From: VAZQ01 sp963758945
Lineage (GTDB): Bacteria > Pseudomonadota > Alphaproteobacteria > Rhizobiales > Xanthobacteraceae
DNA: 64,000 nucleotides
Direction: 5' to 3'
NCBI GenBank assembly: GCA_963758945.1
Contig: CAVWXY010000010.1
Location: 62,001-126,000 of the forward strand
The translations under genes were made by a program, and so were the position numbers. The notes beneath the pieces are model-generated. The model was not told the origin of the DNA, ran no database searches, and was given only the letters and a program-made list of their open reading frames with translations. Of this stretch, positions 17,020 to 26,671 are shown piece by piece; within the stretch, counting starts at the first letter, position 1, and every line of letters begins with the position of its first letter.

Positions 17020-18225
17020 TCACCGCGTAGGCACGGCGCGGCTGGCTGCGCCCAGCACGATATCGGCGGCACGCACTGCCGGCGCGGTCGCGCCGACCTC
17101 CATGATCGCATCCAACCGGGAAAACGCCTCGAGCTGGCGCCGCCGCTGCGGCGTATCGTCGAACAACGGAACCAGGGCGGCGGCGAGGTGCTCGGCTGTG
17201 CAGTTGTGCTGGAGCAGCTCTGGAATGACATTTTCGCCCAGCAAGAGGTTGGTCAGTATGATCGAGGGGAGTCGCTTCAGGATTCCTCGCCCGACCGCGA
17301 TATATTCGATCGCGGAGACCTTGTAAGCGGCAACCATTGGGACGCCGGCAAGCGCAAGCTCGAGCGTCACCGTGCCGGATTTGGCAAGCGCTGCCCTGGC
17401 GATCCGAAACGCCGCCTGCTTCTCCGCAGTCTCGACCACGATGCGCGGGCGTGCCGCCCATTGCTCGGTCGCCTTCCGGACCGGATCGAGCAGGTGCGGG
17501 ACCGTAGGCAGCACGACCTCAAGCGCTCCGAGGCGATCGCGGACCAGTGCTACTGCGTCGGCAAAAACGGCCAGCAGCCGATCGATCTCGCCGGCTCGGC
17601 TGCCCGGCAGCACCAGCAGCACGGGCGGCGACGCGAGCCGGCGCCGCGCCTCGTCGGTATTCGGGCGCAGATCACGCACCTCCGCCACCAAAGGATGGCC
17701 AACATAGGTGCAGGGTGGCCCGCCGAGCCGCCGGTGGACGTCGGGCTCGAACGGCAGCAGCGCCAGAATGTGATCAATGTAAGCGCGCATCACGCGCGCA
17801 CGGCCTGGCCGCCAAGCCCAGACCGACGGCGAAACATACTCGACGATCGCAATCGAAGGGTCGGCGGCACGAACTCGCCGGGCGATCCCTCGTGTGAAGC
17901 CGGGACTGTCGATAACGATCAGGACATCAGGACGCCTCGCGACCACGGTCTTGGCGGTGAAACGCATCAACCGCAGGATTTTCGGCAGCCGGCGCGGAAT
18001 GGCGCTGAATCCGATGATCGGCAGATCGTCGATCGAGTACAGGCTCGCGACCCCTTCGGCCGCCATTTCGCGGCCGCCCACTCCGGCGAAGCGCACCCGC
18101 CCGGCGGTCCGCTCCCTCAGTGCCCGCATCAGCGCGGCGCCGAGCCGGTCGCCCAACTCTTCCCCGGCAACGAGGAAGACATCGAGCATCTCGGAGCCGC
18201 GCGAGGGCTGCGCTGGCGCGTTCAT
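17020..18225 (-). CDS. lpxB: Lipid-A-disaccharide synthase
   Basis: The 401-residue GT-B-like glycosyltransferase (GT19) joins UDP-2,3-diacylglucosamine and lipid X to make the tetra-acyl disaccharide of lipid A at the inner face of the inner membrane. Motifs include FLVAGEELGDRLGA near the N-terminus, VEYVSPSVWAWRPGRA, VLLVLPGSRAGEI and AKSGTVTLELALAGVPMV. It is the last gene of the lpxD-fabZ-lpxA-lpxI-lpxB series and overlaps lpxI by 4 bp. Confidence 0.95.
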   Translation of the reverse strand: MNAPAQPSRGSEMLDVFLVAGEELGDRLGAALMRALRERTAGRVRFAGVGGREMAAEGVASLYSIDDLPIIGFSAIPRRLPKILRLMRFTAKTVVARRPDVLIVIDSPGFTRGIARRVRAADPSIAIVEYVSPSVWAWRPGRARVMRAYIDHILALLPFEPDVHRRLGGPPCTYVGHPLVAEVRDLRPNTDEARRRLASPPVLLVLPGSRAGEIDRLLAVFADAVALVRDRLGALEVVLPTVPHLLDPVRKATEQWAARPRIVVETAEKQAAFRIARAALAKSGTVTLELALAGVPMVAAYKVSAIEYIAVGRGILKRLPSIILTNLLLGENVIPELLQHNCTAEHLAAALVPLFDDTPQRRRQLEAFSRLDAIMEVGATAPAVRAADIVLGAASRAVPTR

Positions 18226-19100
18226 CGCCCGGCCGCCTTGTCGCGTACTCCGAAGACGAACAGCCGCTCGCGGTCCGCAACCTCGGCGACGCGGGCGGCC
18301 TCGGCGACCACGGTGCTGCCGGCGATGACGGCGATACCGGCGAGTCCTGCGCGGGCGGCGCCTTCGACGGTTTGTGGGCCGATCGAAGGCAAGTCGAAGC
18401 GCCGATCCTGGTCGCGTTTCGCGGCCTTGACCAGCACGCCGCGCCCCGGTGCTGGGGCTATTCGCCCGCTGCAGCGAAGCTCCGTCACCCGCGCGAGCAT
18501 CTGGTCGGTTCCTTCCGCCGCTTCAGTCGCCACCACGCGAGCGTCGGCCACCACCACCGCCTGGCCGACGTCGAACGGACTGATCGCGTCGAGGAACACC
18601 AGCCCCCTCGCGATGTCGGCATGGTCGCGATCATGCGGGCGCTCGCGGCCGAGCGACCCCTCCGGCATCAGGATTTCGGGTGCGACCTGATGCGCCCCGA
18701 CCAGCCGGAAGCCGTGCTCCTCGAAAATGTCGGCGACCCCTTTGAGCAGATGATCGTCGCCGCCGCGAAAGATCCGCAACACGCGCGGCAGCAGCCTGAG
18801 CGTCTTGAAATCCGGCCTGATTTGCAAAATCGCCGGTCGCACCATTGATCCGATGAAGACAACATCCCGGCAGCCCTCACGATGGGCGACGCGGCAGAAC
18901 CAGCCGAATTGCCCAAAGGCGGCCCAGTGATGCGGATAGGCTGCAACACGCGGCGGGTCTGCCCAGCCGCGAATGGCGAACAGCACCACGCGGCGCCCCC
19001 GCTTGCTTACCGCGTCGGCGACGGCAAACGGCAGGCTTCCGCCGCCGCAAATGATCGCCAGCGGCCCGTCTTCCGCCGTTGCGGCCGCCGCCTCGCTCAT
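18222..19100 (-). CDS. lpxI: UDP-2,3-diacylglucosamine pyrophosphatase LpxI
   Basis: The 292-residue DUF1009 protein hydrolyses UDP-2,3-diacylglucosamine to lipid X and UMP, replacing LpxH in alphaproteobacteria. Typical segments are LAIICGGGSLPFAVADA near the start, GDDHLLKGVADIFEEHGF, and a C-terminal domain with VKAAKRDQDRRFDLPSIG, where the acidic residue carries the catalytic metal site. It lies between lpxA and lpxB with 4-bp overlaps on both sides, exactly where the pathway needs it. Confidence 0.93.
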   Translation of the reverse strand: MSEAAAATAEDGPLAIICGGGSLPFAVADAVSKRGRRVVLFAIRGWADPPRVAAYPHHWAAFGQFGWFCRVAHREGCRDVVFIGSMVRPAILQIRPDFKTLRLLPRVLRIFRGGDDHLLKGVADIFEEHGFRLVGAHQVAPEILMPEGSLGRERPHDRDHADIARGLVFLDAISPFDVGQAVVVADARVVATEAAEGTDQMLARVTELRCSGRIAPAPGRGVLVKAAKRDQDRRFDLPSIGPQTVEGAARAGLAGIAVIAGSTVVAEAARVAEVADRERLFVFGVRDKAAGR

Positions 19101-19906
19101 GACCCCTCTTGAGCCGGCGCCCGACGGATGGCCATCGTCAATGGTCGCGTGCCGGAGCGGATGAAGGCAATCACCTTGGCGACGAGCGGATCGCTGCCGC
19201 TCTGCGCCGCTAGCCGATCGAGCCGCTGGCGAAAGGTGCCGGCGCCGAAGAACATCGCCTGATAGGCCCGCCGCAGCCGGTGGATGTCGGCCTTCCCGCA
19301 GCCGCGGCGCCGCATGCCGACGACGTTGAGACCAATCAAATCGGCGAGCGGGCCCTGGACCAGGCCGAACGGAATCACATCGGCGCGCACCCCGCTCAGG
19401 CCAACCACCATTGCACCTTCTCCGACACGCACGAACTGTCGCACCGCGGCCTGACCGCCGAACACGGCGAAATCTCCAACGGTCACGTGACCGCCGAGCA
19501 CCACGTTATTGGCAAAGGTTACATCGCTGCCGACCCGGCAGTCGTGGCCCACATGCGAACCGACCATCAGCCAGCAACGATCTCCCACTTCGGTAACGCC
19601 GCGGTCTTCCTCCGTGCCGGTGTTGATGGTCACGCCTTCGCGGATATCGCAGTCGGCGCCGATCACGAGACGCGTCGGGCCTCCGCGGTACTTGATGGAC
19701 TGCGGCGGCGTTCCCAACGAGGCAAACGGGTAGATCGCGGTTCGCGGCCCGATCGTCGTGTGTCCGGCGACGTGAACGTGCGCGATGAGCCGGGAGTCGT
19801 CGCCGATCACGACATGCGGACCGATGACGCAATAAGGACCGATCGACACGTTCTTCCCGATCACCGCCCCCGATTCGACTCGGGCGGTCGGATCGATTGC
19901 GGCCAT
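19097..19906 (-). CDS. lpxA: UDP-N-acetylglucosamine O-acyltransferase
   Basis: The 269-residue left-handed beta-helix enzyme carries out the first acylation of lipid A synthesis. Hexapeptide repeats run over about residues 5-190 (IGKNVSIGPYCVIGPHVVIG) and the catalytic His lies in VGSHVGHDCRVG. A helical C-terminus with LRRAYQAMFF follows. ATG 19906 (MAAIDPTARV) was chosen because the family begins there and it lies 9 bp after the fabZ stop; an upstream extension is unlikely. Confidence 0.96.
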   Translation of the reverse strand: MAAIDPTARVESGAVIGKNVSIGPYCVIGPHVVIGDDSRLIAHVHVAGHTTIGPRTAIYPFASLGTPPQSIKYRGGPTRLVIGADCDIREGVTINTGTEEDRGVTEVGDRCWLMVGSHVGHDCRVGSDVTFANNVVLGGHVTVGDFAVFGGQAAVRQFVRVGEGAMVVGLSGVRADVIPFGLVQGPLADLIGLNVVGMRRRGCGKADIHRLRRAYQAMFFGAGTFRQRLDRLAAQSGSDPLVAKVIAFIRSGTRPLTMAIRRAPAQEGS

Positions 19907-19914
19907 CGCCGACC

Positions 19915-20370
19915 TCACGCAACCATTGCGCCGACCTCGGCCTCGGCGACCACCTGTCCGGCAACCTTCGCCTCGCCGCGAAACCACCACATGTTCTTTT
20001 TGCGCGCCATTTTTGCCACGTGGTATTCGACCGTGTCGCCGGGCACCACCGGTTTGCGAAATTTCGCCTTGTCGATGGTCAGGAAATAGACGTGCCTGGG
20101 TATGCCGCCGGCCATCTGCGCGAGAACGCAGAGCGCGCCCGCGGTCTGTGCCATGCCTTCGATCAGCAGCACGCCGGGAAACACCGGATTCCCGGGAAAA
20201 TGCCCGAGGAACTGAGGCTCGTTGATGGTGACATTCTTGATTCCGATAGCCAATTCATCGCCCCGCATGCTGACAATGCGGTCGACCATCAAGAACGGAT
20301 AGCGGTGTGGGAGTGCCTTGAGAATCGCCGCGATATCCGCCGCCTCGAGCGTGGTCGCAACTTCGTTCAT
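19915..20370 (-). CDS. fabZ: (3R)-hydroxyacyl-ACP dehydratase
   Basis: The 151-residue hot-dog-fold enzyme dehydrates 3-hydroxyacyl-ACP in fatty-acid elongation, competing with LpxA/LpxD for the same substrate. The catalytic His is in LGHFPGNPVFPG and the Glu in LLIEGMAQTAG; PHRYPFLMVDRI is the family's N-terminal signature. The ATG at 20370 overlaps the lpxD stop by 4 bp. Confidence 0.96.
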   Translation of the reverse strand: MNEVATTLEAADIAAILKALPHRYPFLMVDRIVSMRGDELAIGIKNVTINEPQFLGHFPGNPVFPGVLLIEGMAQTAGALCVLAQMAGGIPRHVYFLTIDKAKFRKPVVPGDTVEYHVAKMARKKNMWWFRGEAKVAGQVVAEAEVGAMVA

Positions 20371-21482
20371 CGGTCTCGCCCATTGTCGTCGGGGTCGCCC
20401 TGCCCCGGCCTGTCGTCGAGACTGCCCTGATCGCTGTCCCGAGTCGTAGCGTCCTCCCTCACCCATCGATGCAGCGTCATCAAGCTGCGAAGAAACTCCC
20501 GGCCGCGCATGGCCGGGTAGCCGAACCACTTTTCTCCCGGCGGCACATCGGAGATCACGCCGCTCTTCGCACCGATGACCGCGCCTTCGCCGATAGTCAC
20601 GTTGTCCGGAAGCCCGACCTGTCCGGCCAGAATGACGTGATCCTCGATGACGACACTGCCGGAGATGCCGCATTGCGAGACAATGATGCAATGGCGGCCA
20701 ATCGAGACATTGTGTCCGATCTGCACGAGGTTGTCGATCTTGGTGCCCTCACCGATCACGGTGTCGCGGTTGGCGCCGCGGTCGATGGTGGTTCCGGCTC
20801 CGATCTCCACATCGTCCTGCAAAATGACCCGACCGACCTGAAGAACCTTGCGGTGTCCGCCCGCGCCCATCACGTAGCCGAAGCCATCCTGCCCGATGGC
20901 ACAGCCGGGATGCACGACCACGCGATCGCCGATCAGGCTGTTGGCTATCGAGGCATTGGCCCCGATGGCGCATTGCCGACCAATGCGCACCTTGGGTCCG
21001 ATGACCGCGCCGGCGCCGATCACCGTACCGGTTCCGATTTCGGCCTGGGGTCCGATGACGCAACCGGGGTCCGCGGTCACGCCGCTTTCGAGGCGCGCAC
21101 TCGGATGGACGAAGGCTCCCGCCGCCCCGCCGCTCGCCGCGAACAAGGAAGAAGGGCGCAGCGCGTCCGGAAACAGCGTCCGCGTCACCTCGACGAAGGC
21201 GCGATAGGGCTCGGCGACACAGAGCACGCTGACATGCGCGGGAGCGCGGCCGGCGTAACGTTCGGCCGTCAGGCACGCACCGGCGCTGCTCTCCGACAAT
21301 TGCGCCACATATCTCGCTTTGTCCAGAAACGTGAGATCGTCGGGAGCGGCGCGGTCGAGCGCTGCGATCCCGGTGATGCGGCGATCGAGATCGGCCCCGG
21401 GTCGCGGAGCGGCGCCCGTGAGGGCGGCGATTTCGCGCACGGTAAGTCCCGGTCCCCGATCAAAGAAGAAGGGTTCCGTCAT
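20367..21482 (-). CDS. lpxD: UDP-3-O-acylglucosamine N-acyltransferase
   Basis: The 371-residue enzyme adds the N-linked hydroxyacyl chain of lipid A. An N-terminal uridine-binding domain (about residues 1-105) precedes a left-handed beta helix of hexapeptide repeats (VIGPQAEIGTGTVIGAG) with the catalytic His in QIGHNVSIGRH. A C-terminal helix (GREFLRSLMTLHRWVRE) is followed by a short Asp/Gly-rich tail. It is 30 bp downstream of bamA. Confidence 0.95.
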   Translation of the reverse strand: MTEPFFFDRGPGLTVREIAALTGAAPRPGADLDRRITGIAALDRAAPDDLTFLDKARYVAQLSESSAGACLTAERYAGRAPAHVSVLCVAEPYRAFVEVTRTLFPDALRPSSLFAASGGAAGAFVHPSARLESGVTADPGCVIGPQAEIGTGTVIGAGAVIGPKVRIGRQCAIGANASIANSLIGDRVVVHPGCAIGQDGFGYVMGAGGHRKVLQVGRVILQDDVEIGAGTTIDRGANRDTVIGEGTKIDNLVQIGHNVSIGRHCIIVSQCGISGSVVIEDHVILAGQVGLPDNVTIGEGAVIGAKSGVISDVPPGEKWFGYPAMRGREFLRSLMTLHRWVREDATTRDSDQGSLDDRPGQGDPDDNGRDR

Positions 21483-21512
21483 GCCGTTCCCACGGGGCCG
21501 GACGGCCGGGAG

Positions 21513-24032
21513 TTAGAATTTCGTCCCGCCACCGAAGCGGAACTGCTGGACCCGGTCGTACGGTTCCTTCGTCAGCGGGAATGCATAGTCGAACCGGAGC
21601 GGGCCGAACGGCAAATCCCAGATCAACCCCACGCCGACCGACGTGCGGACATGCATCGCATTGTCGATCGGGCACGGTGGCGTCGAACAGACCGATCCCG
21701 AGATGACCTCGCCTGTGACGGGCCAACTGGTCGGGCCAACATAGTCCCAGAGCGAGCCGGCGTCGGCAAAGGCTGCGAGCTTCATGCCCGCGTCCTTGGG
21801 CAGGAAGTAGAGGGGTGTCTGCAACTCGAGGCTTGCGCCCCAAAAGTAGCTGCCGCCGAGCGCATCTCCATAGACGCCGGTAAACGGCAACTGCGTGAGA
21901 TCGCGGGGACCAATGCCCGCTGGCGCAAATCCGCGCACGAGGTTCGGACCCATCTGGAAGTGGTCGAGCATCCGCAGACCGCCATCCCATCCCGAAATCT
22001 GTCCGCCCTGCAAATGCACAAGCCCGATCACGTCGGACACCACCTCGTGGTAGCCCCAGAGATCCCCGGAGGTACGAATGAACTTCACGTCGCCTCCGAT
22101 GCCGGCGAAATCCTGTCGGAACTCGGCCAATATGCCCTGAGTGGGATTGCGGGTATTGTCGAGCGAATTGTGCGAGAGCGTGTAGCCGATCAGCGAGGTG
22201 AGGACCGGCCCCCCAGCCAGCTCGCGCTTCACCGCAAGCGATGCTTCCCCGTCCACATAGCAGTTCGCAATTCCGCCATATCCCGGCGGCGGAGTGAGGA
22301 ACGGCGTCGTGCCCACCTTGTCGGGGGTCGGGAAAGTGTTCACGAAATCCGGATTGATGTTGTTGCAGTTCATCAAATTGGGCGGCAGATCGACTTTCTG
22401 CTGATAGAGCGAGTACCTCACCTGCAGACCGAGATCCTCACGCAGTTGAAAGCCGAGCCTCGTGCCGAAGCCGAGCGTCTGGGTCTGGTAGGAGACGTAG
22501 CTGGTCGGATTTTGCTGCTTGTAGAACAGGTCAAGGCCGAATGCCACGCGATATCCGAGGAAATAGGGATCCACGTAGGATATCTGGGCGCCGCGGGTAT
22601 ACTGGCCGTACTGCACCGCGATCTTCCCAAACAGGCCGCGCCCGAGCAGATTGCGCTCCGCGACGCTGACCTCGCCGATAAATCCGTCCGCGGTCGAGTA
22701 GCCTCCCGAGACCGAGAACTCACCGGTCGATTGCTCCTCCACGTCGACGTTGAGAATGATGCGGTCGGGCGCCGACCCCTGCTCGGTCGATACCTTCACG
22801 CTCTTGAAATAAGCGAGGTTCTTCAATCGTCGCTCGGCACGATTGACGAGAGCCCGATTGTAGGCGTCGCCTTCGGCAAGGTCGAATTCGCGCCGAATCA
22901 CGTAATCGCGCGTGCGGGTATTGCCGCGGACGTTGATGCGCTCGATGTAGGTGCGCGGTCCCTCGTCGACCGAGAAGATCAGGTTGACGGTCCGCGTTTG
23001 CGGGTCGCGGATGGCGCGCGGGCGAACGGTCGCAAAGGCGAAGCCTCGCTTGGCTGCCTCGATCGTCATGTCCTCGACGGTCTTCTCGACCGCCTCGGCG
23101 TTGTAGACGTCGCCCGGATAGGCCCGCAGCCTCGACCGCAACAGCGCCGGATCGAGCAATCTGATCGTCGACACCACGTCGACCGTCCCGAAACGGTATT
23201 GCTCGCCCTCCTCGATCGTGAAGGTGATCACGAATCCCCGAAGATTGGGGTCGTATTCGCCGACCGCGGAGACGATGCGCACGTCGATATAGCCGTGCTT
23301 GAGATAGAATCGCCGCAACAGCTCGCGGTCCGCCTCGACCCGGTCCGGATCGTAAATGTCGGAGGTCTGCAGGAAGGCGAGAAGTCCGGTCGTGGAGGTC
23401 TTGATTACGTCCTTGAGCCGATAAGACGAGTACACACGATTGCCGATGAACACGATGGACTTGACGCCGGTCTTCGCACCTTCGCTGACTTCGAAGACGA
23501 GATCGACGCGATTGTTGGGAAGCTCGATGATCTTCGGCTCGATGCGAACATCGAAGCGACCGCCGCGGCGATAAACGTCCACCAAGCGGGCCGTGTCCGC
23601 TTGCACCACGGGACGCGAAAGCGTCCCGCGCTCCTTTGATTGGATTTCGGCCTTGAGCTGTTCGTCCTTGACCTTCTTGTTGCCCTCGAACGCGATGCGG
23701 TTGATAACCGGGTTCTCGACCACCGTGATGGTCAGCCGTCCGCCCTGGGCCGTGGGCCGAACGTCCTGGAACAGGCCGGTGGCGTAAAGCGCCTTCACGC
23801 CCTCGTCGATCTGAAATGCGTCAAGCCGGCCGTTCGGCCCGGGCTTGAAATAGGATCGGATCGTGTCGGCTTCGACGCGCTGGTTGCCCTGGACCACGAT
23901 GGAACTGACGGAGAGGCCCTGGGCATAGACCGGCCGTGCCGTAAGCGACACGACCCCCACGCTCGACAATATCCCCCCGAGGACAAGGCAGGCGATGCCG
24001 AGTCCCCGAACGACCCACCGACTAAATTTCAT
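21513..24032 (-). CDS. bamA: Outer-membrane protein assembly factor BamA
   Basis: The 839-residue Omp85 protein inserts beta-barrel proteins into the outer membrane. A signal peptide (GIACLVLGGILSSVGVVSLT, cleaved near VYA-QG) precedes five POTRA domains (about 40-430) and a 16-strand C-terminal barrel. The barrel contains the conserved VRGF turn (here LVRGFAPAGIGPRD) and ends in FRFGGGTKF with a terminal Phe. ATG 24032 begins a normal signal peptide; the frame upstream is not conserved. Cys residues in SVCSTPPCP and LMNCNN lie in predicted loops. Confidence 0.95.
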   Translation of the reverse strand: MKFSRWVVRGLGIACLVLGGILSSVGVVSLTARPVYAQGLSVSSIVVQGNQRVEADTIRSYFKPGPNGRLDAFQIDEGVKALYATGLFQDVRPTAQGGRLTITVVENPVINRIAFEGNKKVKDEQLKAEIQSKERGTLSRPVVQADTARLVDVYRRGGRFDVRIEPKIIELPNNRVDLVFEVSEGAKTGVKSIVFIGNRVYSSYRLKDVIKTSTTGLLAFLQTSDIYDPDRVEADRELLRRFYLKHGYIDVRIVSAVGEYDPNLRGFVITFTIEEGEQYRFGTVDVVSTIRLLDPALLRSRLRAYPGDVYNAEAVEKTVEDMTIEAAKRGFAFATVRPRAIRDPQTRTVNLIFSVDEGPRTYIERINVRGNTRTRDYVIRREFDLAEGDAYNRALVNRAERRLKNLAYFKSVKVSTEQGSAPDRIILNVDVEEQSTGEFSVSGGYSTADGFIGEVSVAERNLLGRGLFGKIAVQYGQYTRGAQISYVDPYFLGYRVAFGLDLFYKQQNPTSYVSYQTQTLGFGTRLGFQLREDLGLQVRYSLYQQKVDLPPNLMNCNNINPDFVNTFPTPDKVGTTPFLTPPPGYGGIANCYVDGEASLAVKRELAGGPVLTSLIGYTLSHNSLDNTRNPTQGILAEFRQDFAGIGGDVKFIRTSGDLWGYHEVVSDVIGLVHLQGGQISGWDGGLRMLDHFQMGPNLVRGFAPAGIGPRDLTQLPFTGVYGDALGGSYFWGASLELQTPLYFLPKDAGMKLAAFADAGSLWDYVGPTSWPVTGEVISGSVCSTPPCPIDNAMHVRTSVGVGLIWDLPFGPLRFDYAFPLTKEPYDRVQQFRFGGGTKF

Positions 24033-24214
24033 TCCCCACGCGCCCTTTGTCGTCCCCTTTGGGCATCCGGCCAACGGCACATGCCCACGAGAAAGGTCGT
24101 CACTATCCCCGAAAATGCCCGAACCCGCGACGCCGCTTGTACAGGCTTTTTCCCGATGTGCAACCGAGTTCTTCCCCCGACTACCCTTTGTACACCCTGA
24201 ACGTTGCAACCTTC

Positions 24215-25378
24215 CTACGATGCCGTCCATTGAGCGGCGAGATGCAGGATATCGTTATAAGTTGCAAAGATCATCAACATTACAACTATAGCGAGCCCGA
24301 TCCGGAATCCCACCTCCTGCGCGCGTTCTGAGAGCGGCCTACCTCTTGCCGCCTCGATTGCATAGAACAAAAGGTGGCCACCATCGAGCAGCGGCACCGG
24401 AAACAGATTGAGCAGGCCGATCGAAACCGACAGCACCGCGGTCAGGCTGAACAGCGACGCAAAGCCCTCCGTCGCCACCTGGCCTGAGACCTGAGCGATC
24501 CGAATCGGGCCTCCCAGCTGGTCGGCTGGCTCGCGGCCGGAAATGACGCCGCCGATGTAAGACAGCGTGCGGTCGACCACGAACCATGTCTTCTCCACGC
24601 CCAGCTCGAGCGCCTTGAGCGGCCCGACCGGTTGGAAGCGCGTATCTTCCGGCGAGGGCGAGCGGGTAATGCCGAGGACGCCGATTCGATGCACGTTGCC
24701 GAAACGGTCCTTGGATTCCTTGAGCGCCGGGACCGCCTTGAGCATCACATGCGTCCCGCCCCGATCGACCTCGAAGGTCAGCGACTCGCCCGCGCTGGTG
24801 CTGACGATCTGCTGCATGTCGGGAAAGCTTTCGATCGCACGCCCGTCGATGGTCAGCACCAAGTCTCCCGGGCGGAAGCCGGCCGCCTCCGCGGCACTGC
24901 CAGGTTGCACGGCGTCGACCCGCGGCGAGGTGCTCGGCTTCCCAAACACCATGAAGAGAGCCGCGAAAATGGCGATGGCGAGTAGAAAATTTGCCATCGG
25001 ACCCGCCACCACGATGGCCGCCCGTGATCGCACGCGCTGATGCACGAAGCTGTGCCGGCGCTCCTCCTCCGTCATGGCTGCAAGTGCCGTCTGATCGGGA
25101 ACGCTTGCCGCGTTGTCGTCGCCGAAAAATTTTACATATCCGCCAAGTGGAATAGCGGAAAGTTGCCAGCGCGTCCCGCGACGATCGTTAAAGCCAAAGA
25201 GCTCCGGCCCGAATCCGATCGAGAACACCAGCACCCGGACGCCGCACCAGCGCGCGACCAGGAAATGGCCGAGCTCGTGGAAGAACACCACGAGGGTCAG
25301 GACGAACAGGAAGGGAATGAGGTACCCGAGCACGCCGCCTCCCAGCGCGTTGATCCCAGACAAAAAATCGAAATTCAT
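24215..25378 (-). CDS. rseP: Site-2 protease RseP
   Basis: The 387-residue membrane zinc protease cleaves anti-sigma factors within the membrane and clears signal-peptide remnants. The HExxH site is HELGH at 34-38 in the first membrane segment and the third ligand is in LFPVPLLDGGHLLF. One PDZ domain is recognisable (VDAVQPGSAAEAAGFRPGDL); E. coli RseP has two. The start at 25378 gives a normal first membrane helix, and the frame can extend 15 codons further. Next gene bamA follows after 182 bp. Confidence 0.94.
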   Translation of the reverse strand: MNFDFLSGINALGGGVLGYLIPFLFVLTLVVFFHELGHFLVARWCGVRVLVFSIGFGPELFGFNDRRGTRWQLSAIPLGGYVKFFGDDNAASVPDQTALAAMTEEERRHSFVHQRVRSRAAIVVAGPMANFLLAIAIFAALFMVFGKPSTSPRVDAVQPGSAAEAAGFRPGDLVLTIDGRAIESFPDMQQIVSTSAGESLTFEVDRGGTHVMLKAVPALKESKDRFGNVHRIGVLGITRSPSPEDTRFQPVGPLKALELGVEKTWFVVDRTLSYIGGVISGREPADQLGGPIRIAQVSGQVATEGFASLFSLTAVLSVSIGLLNLFPVPLLDGGHLLFYAIEAARGRPLSERAQEVGFRIGLAIVVMLMIFATYNDILHLAAQWTAS

Positions 25379-25426
25379 TCGTTGCCAGTCCCTGCCCAGT
25401 CCGAACCACCCTCCGAACCGCACCCT

Positions 25427-26671
25427 CTACGACGCCTTTGCGGCAATTTCGGGCAAGAGTTCGCGCGTCAACAATCGCGTATTATGGTCAACAGATAGTG
25501 CCTCCTCCACGCTTTGCGGCTCTGCGCTCCAGTTTCGGGACAGGGCGGCATCGAGGGCCGCCTCGACCAAAGCGGCTATCCCGGCAAAATTCAGTCGGCG
25601 GGCGAGGAACTCGGCGACCGCTATCTCGTTGGCGGCGTTGAGCACCGTCGGCGCCGCGCCGCCCGCCTCGAGCGCGCGGCGAGCAAGGCCCAATGCCGGA
25701 AAGCGCGCGAGGTCGGGCTCCTCGAAGGTCAAGGTTGCCGCCCGGGCGAGATCGAGTCGCGGCGCCGGACCGGGCATGCGCTCCGGCCAAGCAAGACAAT
25801 ATGCGATCGGAATGCGCATATCGGGGCTTCCCAGCTGCGCAATGAGCGAGCCATCGCAGAATTCGACTAGGCTGTGCACGATCGATTGCGGGTGCACCAG
25901 AACGTCGATCTGCGTTGGTGCCAGTGCAAAAAGGTGATGCGCCTCGATGAGTTCCAGCCCCTTGTTCATGAGGGTGGCCGAATCGATCGTGACTTTCGCG
26001 CCCATGGACCAATTGGGATGCTTGAGGGCCTGCTCGACGGTTGCCGCCCTGACCGCCTCGGCGCTGGCGGTTCGGAACGGGCCTCCGGAGGCGGTGAGAA
26101 TGACGCGGCGCACATCCTCGCGTCGGCTGCCACTCATGGCTTGGAACAGCGCGTTGTGCTCGGAATCGACCGGCAATACCGTTGCGCCCGAGGCCGCCGC
26201 CCGCCGCATGAACAGGCCGCCCGCGCAGACCAGGGTTTCCTTGTTGGCGAGCGCCACGATAGCGCCGCGCTCGGCCGCGGCGAGCGTCGGCTTGAGCCCG
26301 GCTGCGCCGGTGATCGCTCCTATTACCCATTCGGCGGGCCGTTGGGCCGCCTCGACCAGTCCGCTCTCGCCGGCACCCGCCGCTATCCCGGTCCCGAACA
26401 GCGCGCCTTTGAGCTCCCCGTAAGCGGCAGGGTCGCCGACCGCGGCATAGCGCGCGCCGAGCTCGCGTGCCACTGCCGCAAGCGCGGCGGCGCTCCTGTT
26501 CGCGCTCACCGCCTCGATCCGAAAGCGCTTGCGCTCGCGCTTGAGCAGGTCGATCGTGCTCGCGCCGATCGATCCGGTGGCGCCGAGGAGCGTCACCGTG
26601 CGCTCGCGCGGCGCTGGCACCAACTGACCGAAGGCAACGCGCGAGGTATCGGGTTTCATGGACCTCACCAT
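25427..26671 (-). CDS. dxr: 1-deoxy-D-xylulose 5-phosphate reductoisomerase
   Basis: The 414-residue NADPH enzyme makes MEP in the non-mevalonate isoprenoid pathway. The dinucleotide fold is at LLGATGSIGASTIDLL. Metal and substrate motifs are VDSEHNALFQ, LTASGGPFR and NWSMGAKVTIDSATLMNKGL. Its ATG lies inside the last codons of cdsA (7-bp overlap), so the two are coupled; MKPDTSR at 26659 is an alternative start. Confidence 0.95.
   Translation of the reverse strand: MVRSMKPDTSRVAFGQLVPAPRERTVTLLGATGSIGASTIDLLKRERKRFRIEAVSANRSAAALAAVARELGARYAAVGDPAAYGELKGALFGTGIAAGAGESGLVEAAQRPAEWVIGAITGAAGLKPTLAAAERGAIVALANKETLVCAGGLFMRRAAASGATVLPVDSEHNALFQAMSGSRREDVRRVILTASGGPFRTASAEAVRAATVEQALKHPNWSMGAKVTIDSATLMNKGLELIEAHHLFALAPTQIDVLVHPQSIVHSLVEFCDGSLIAQLGSPDMRIPIAYCLAWPERMPGPAPRLDLARAATLTFEEPDLARFPALGLARRALEAGGAAPTVLNAANEIAVAEFLARRLNFAGIAALVEAALDAALSRNWSAEPQSVEEALSVDHNTRLLTRELLPEIAAKAS

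Noticed and set aside
20469..23639. 1056-codon plus-strand frame across lpxD and bamA
   Set aside because: Antisense to two intact essential genes; long only because of high GC and codon bias.
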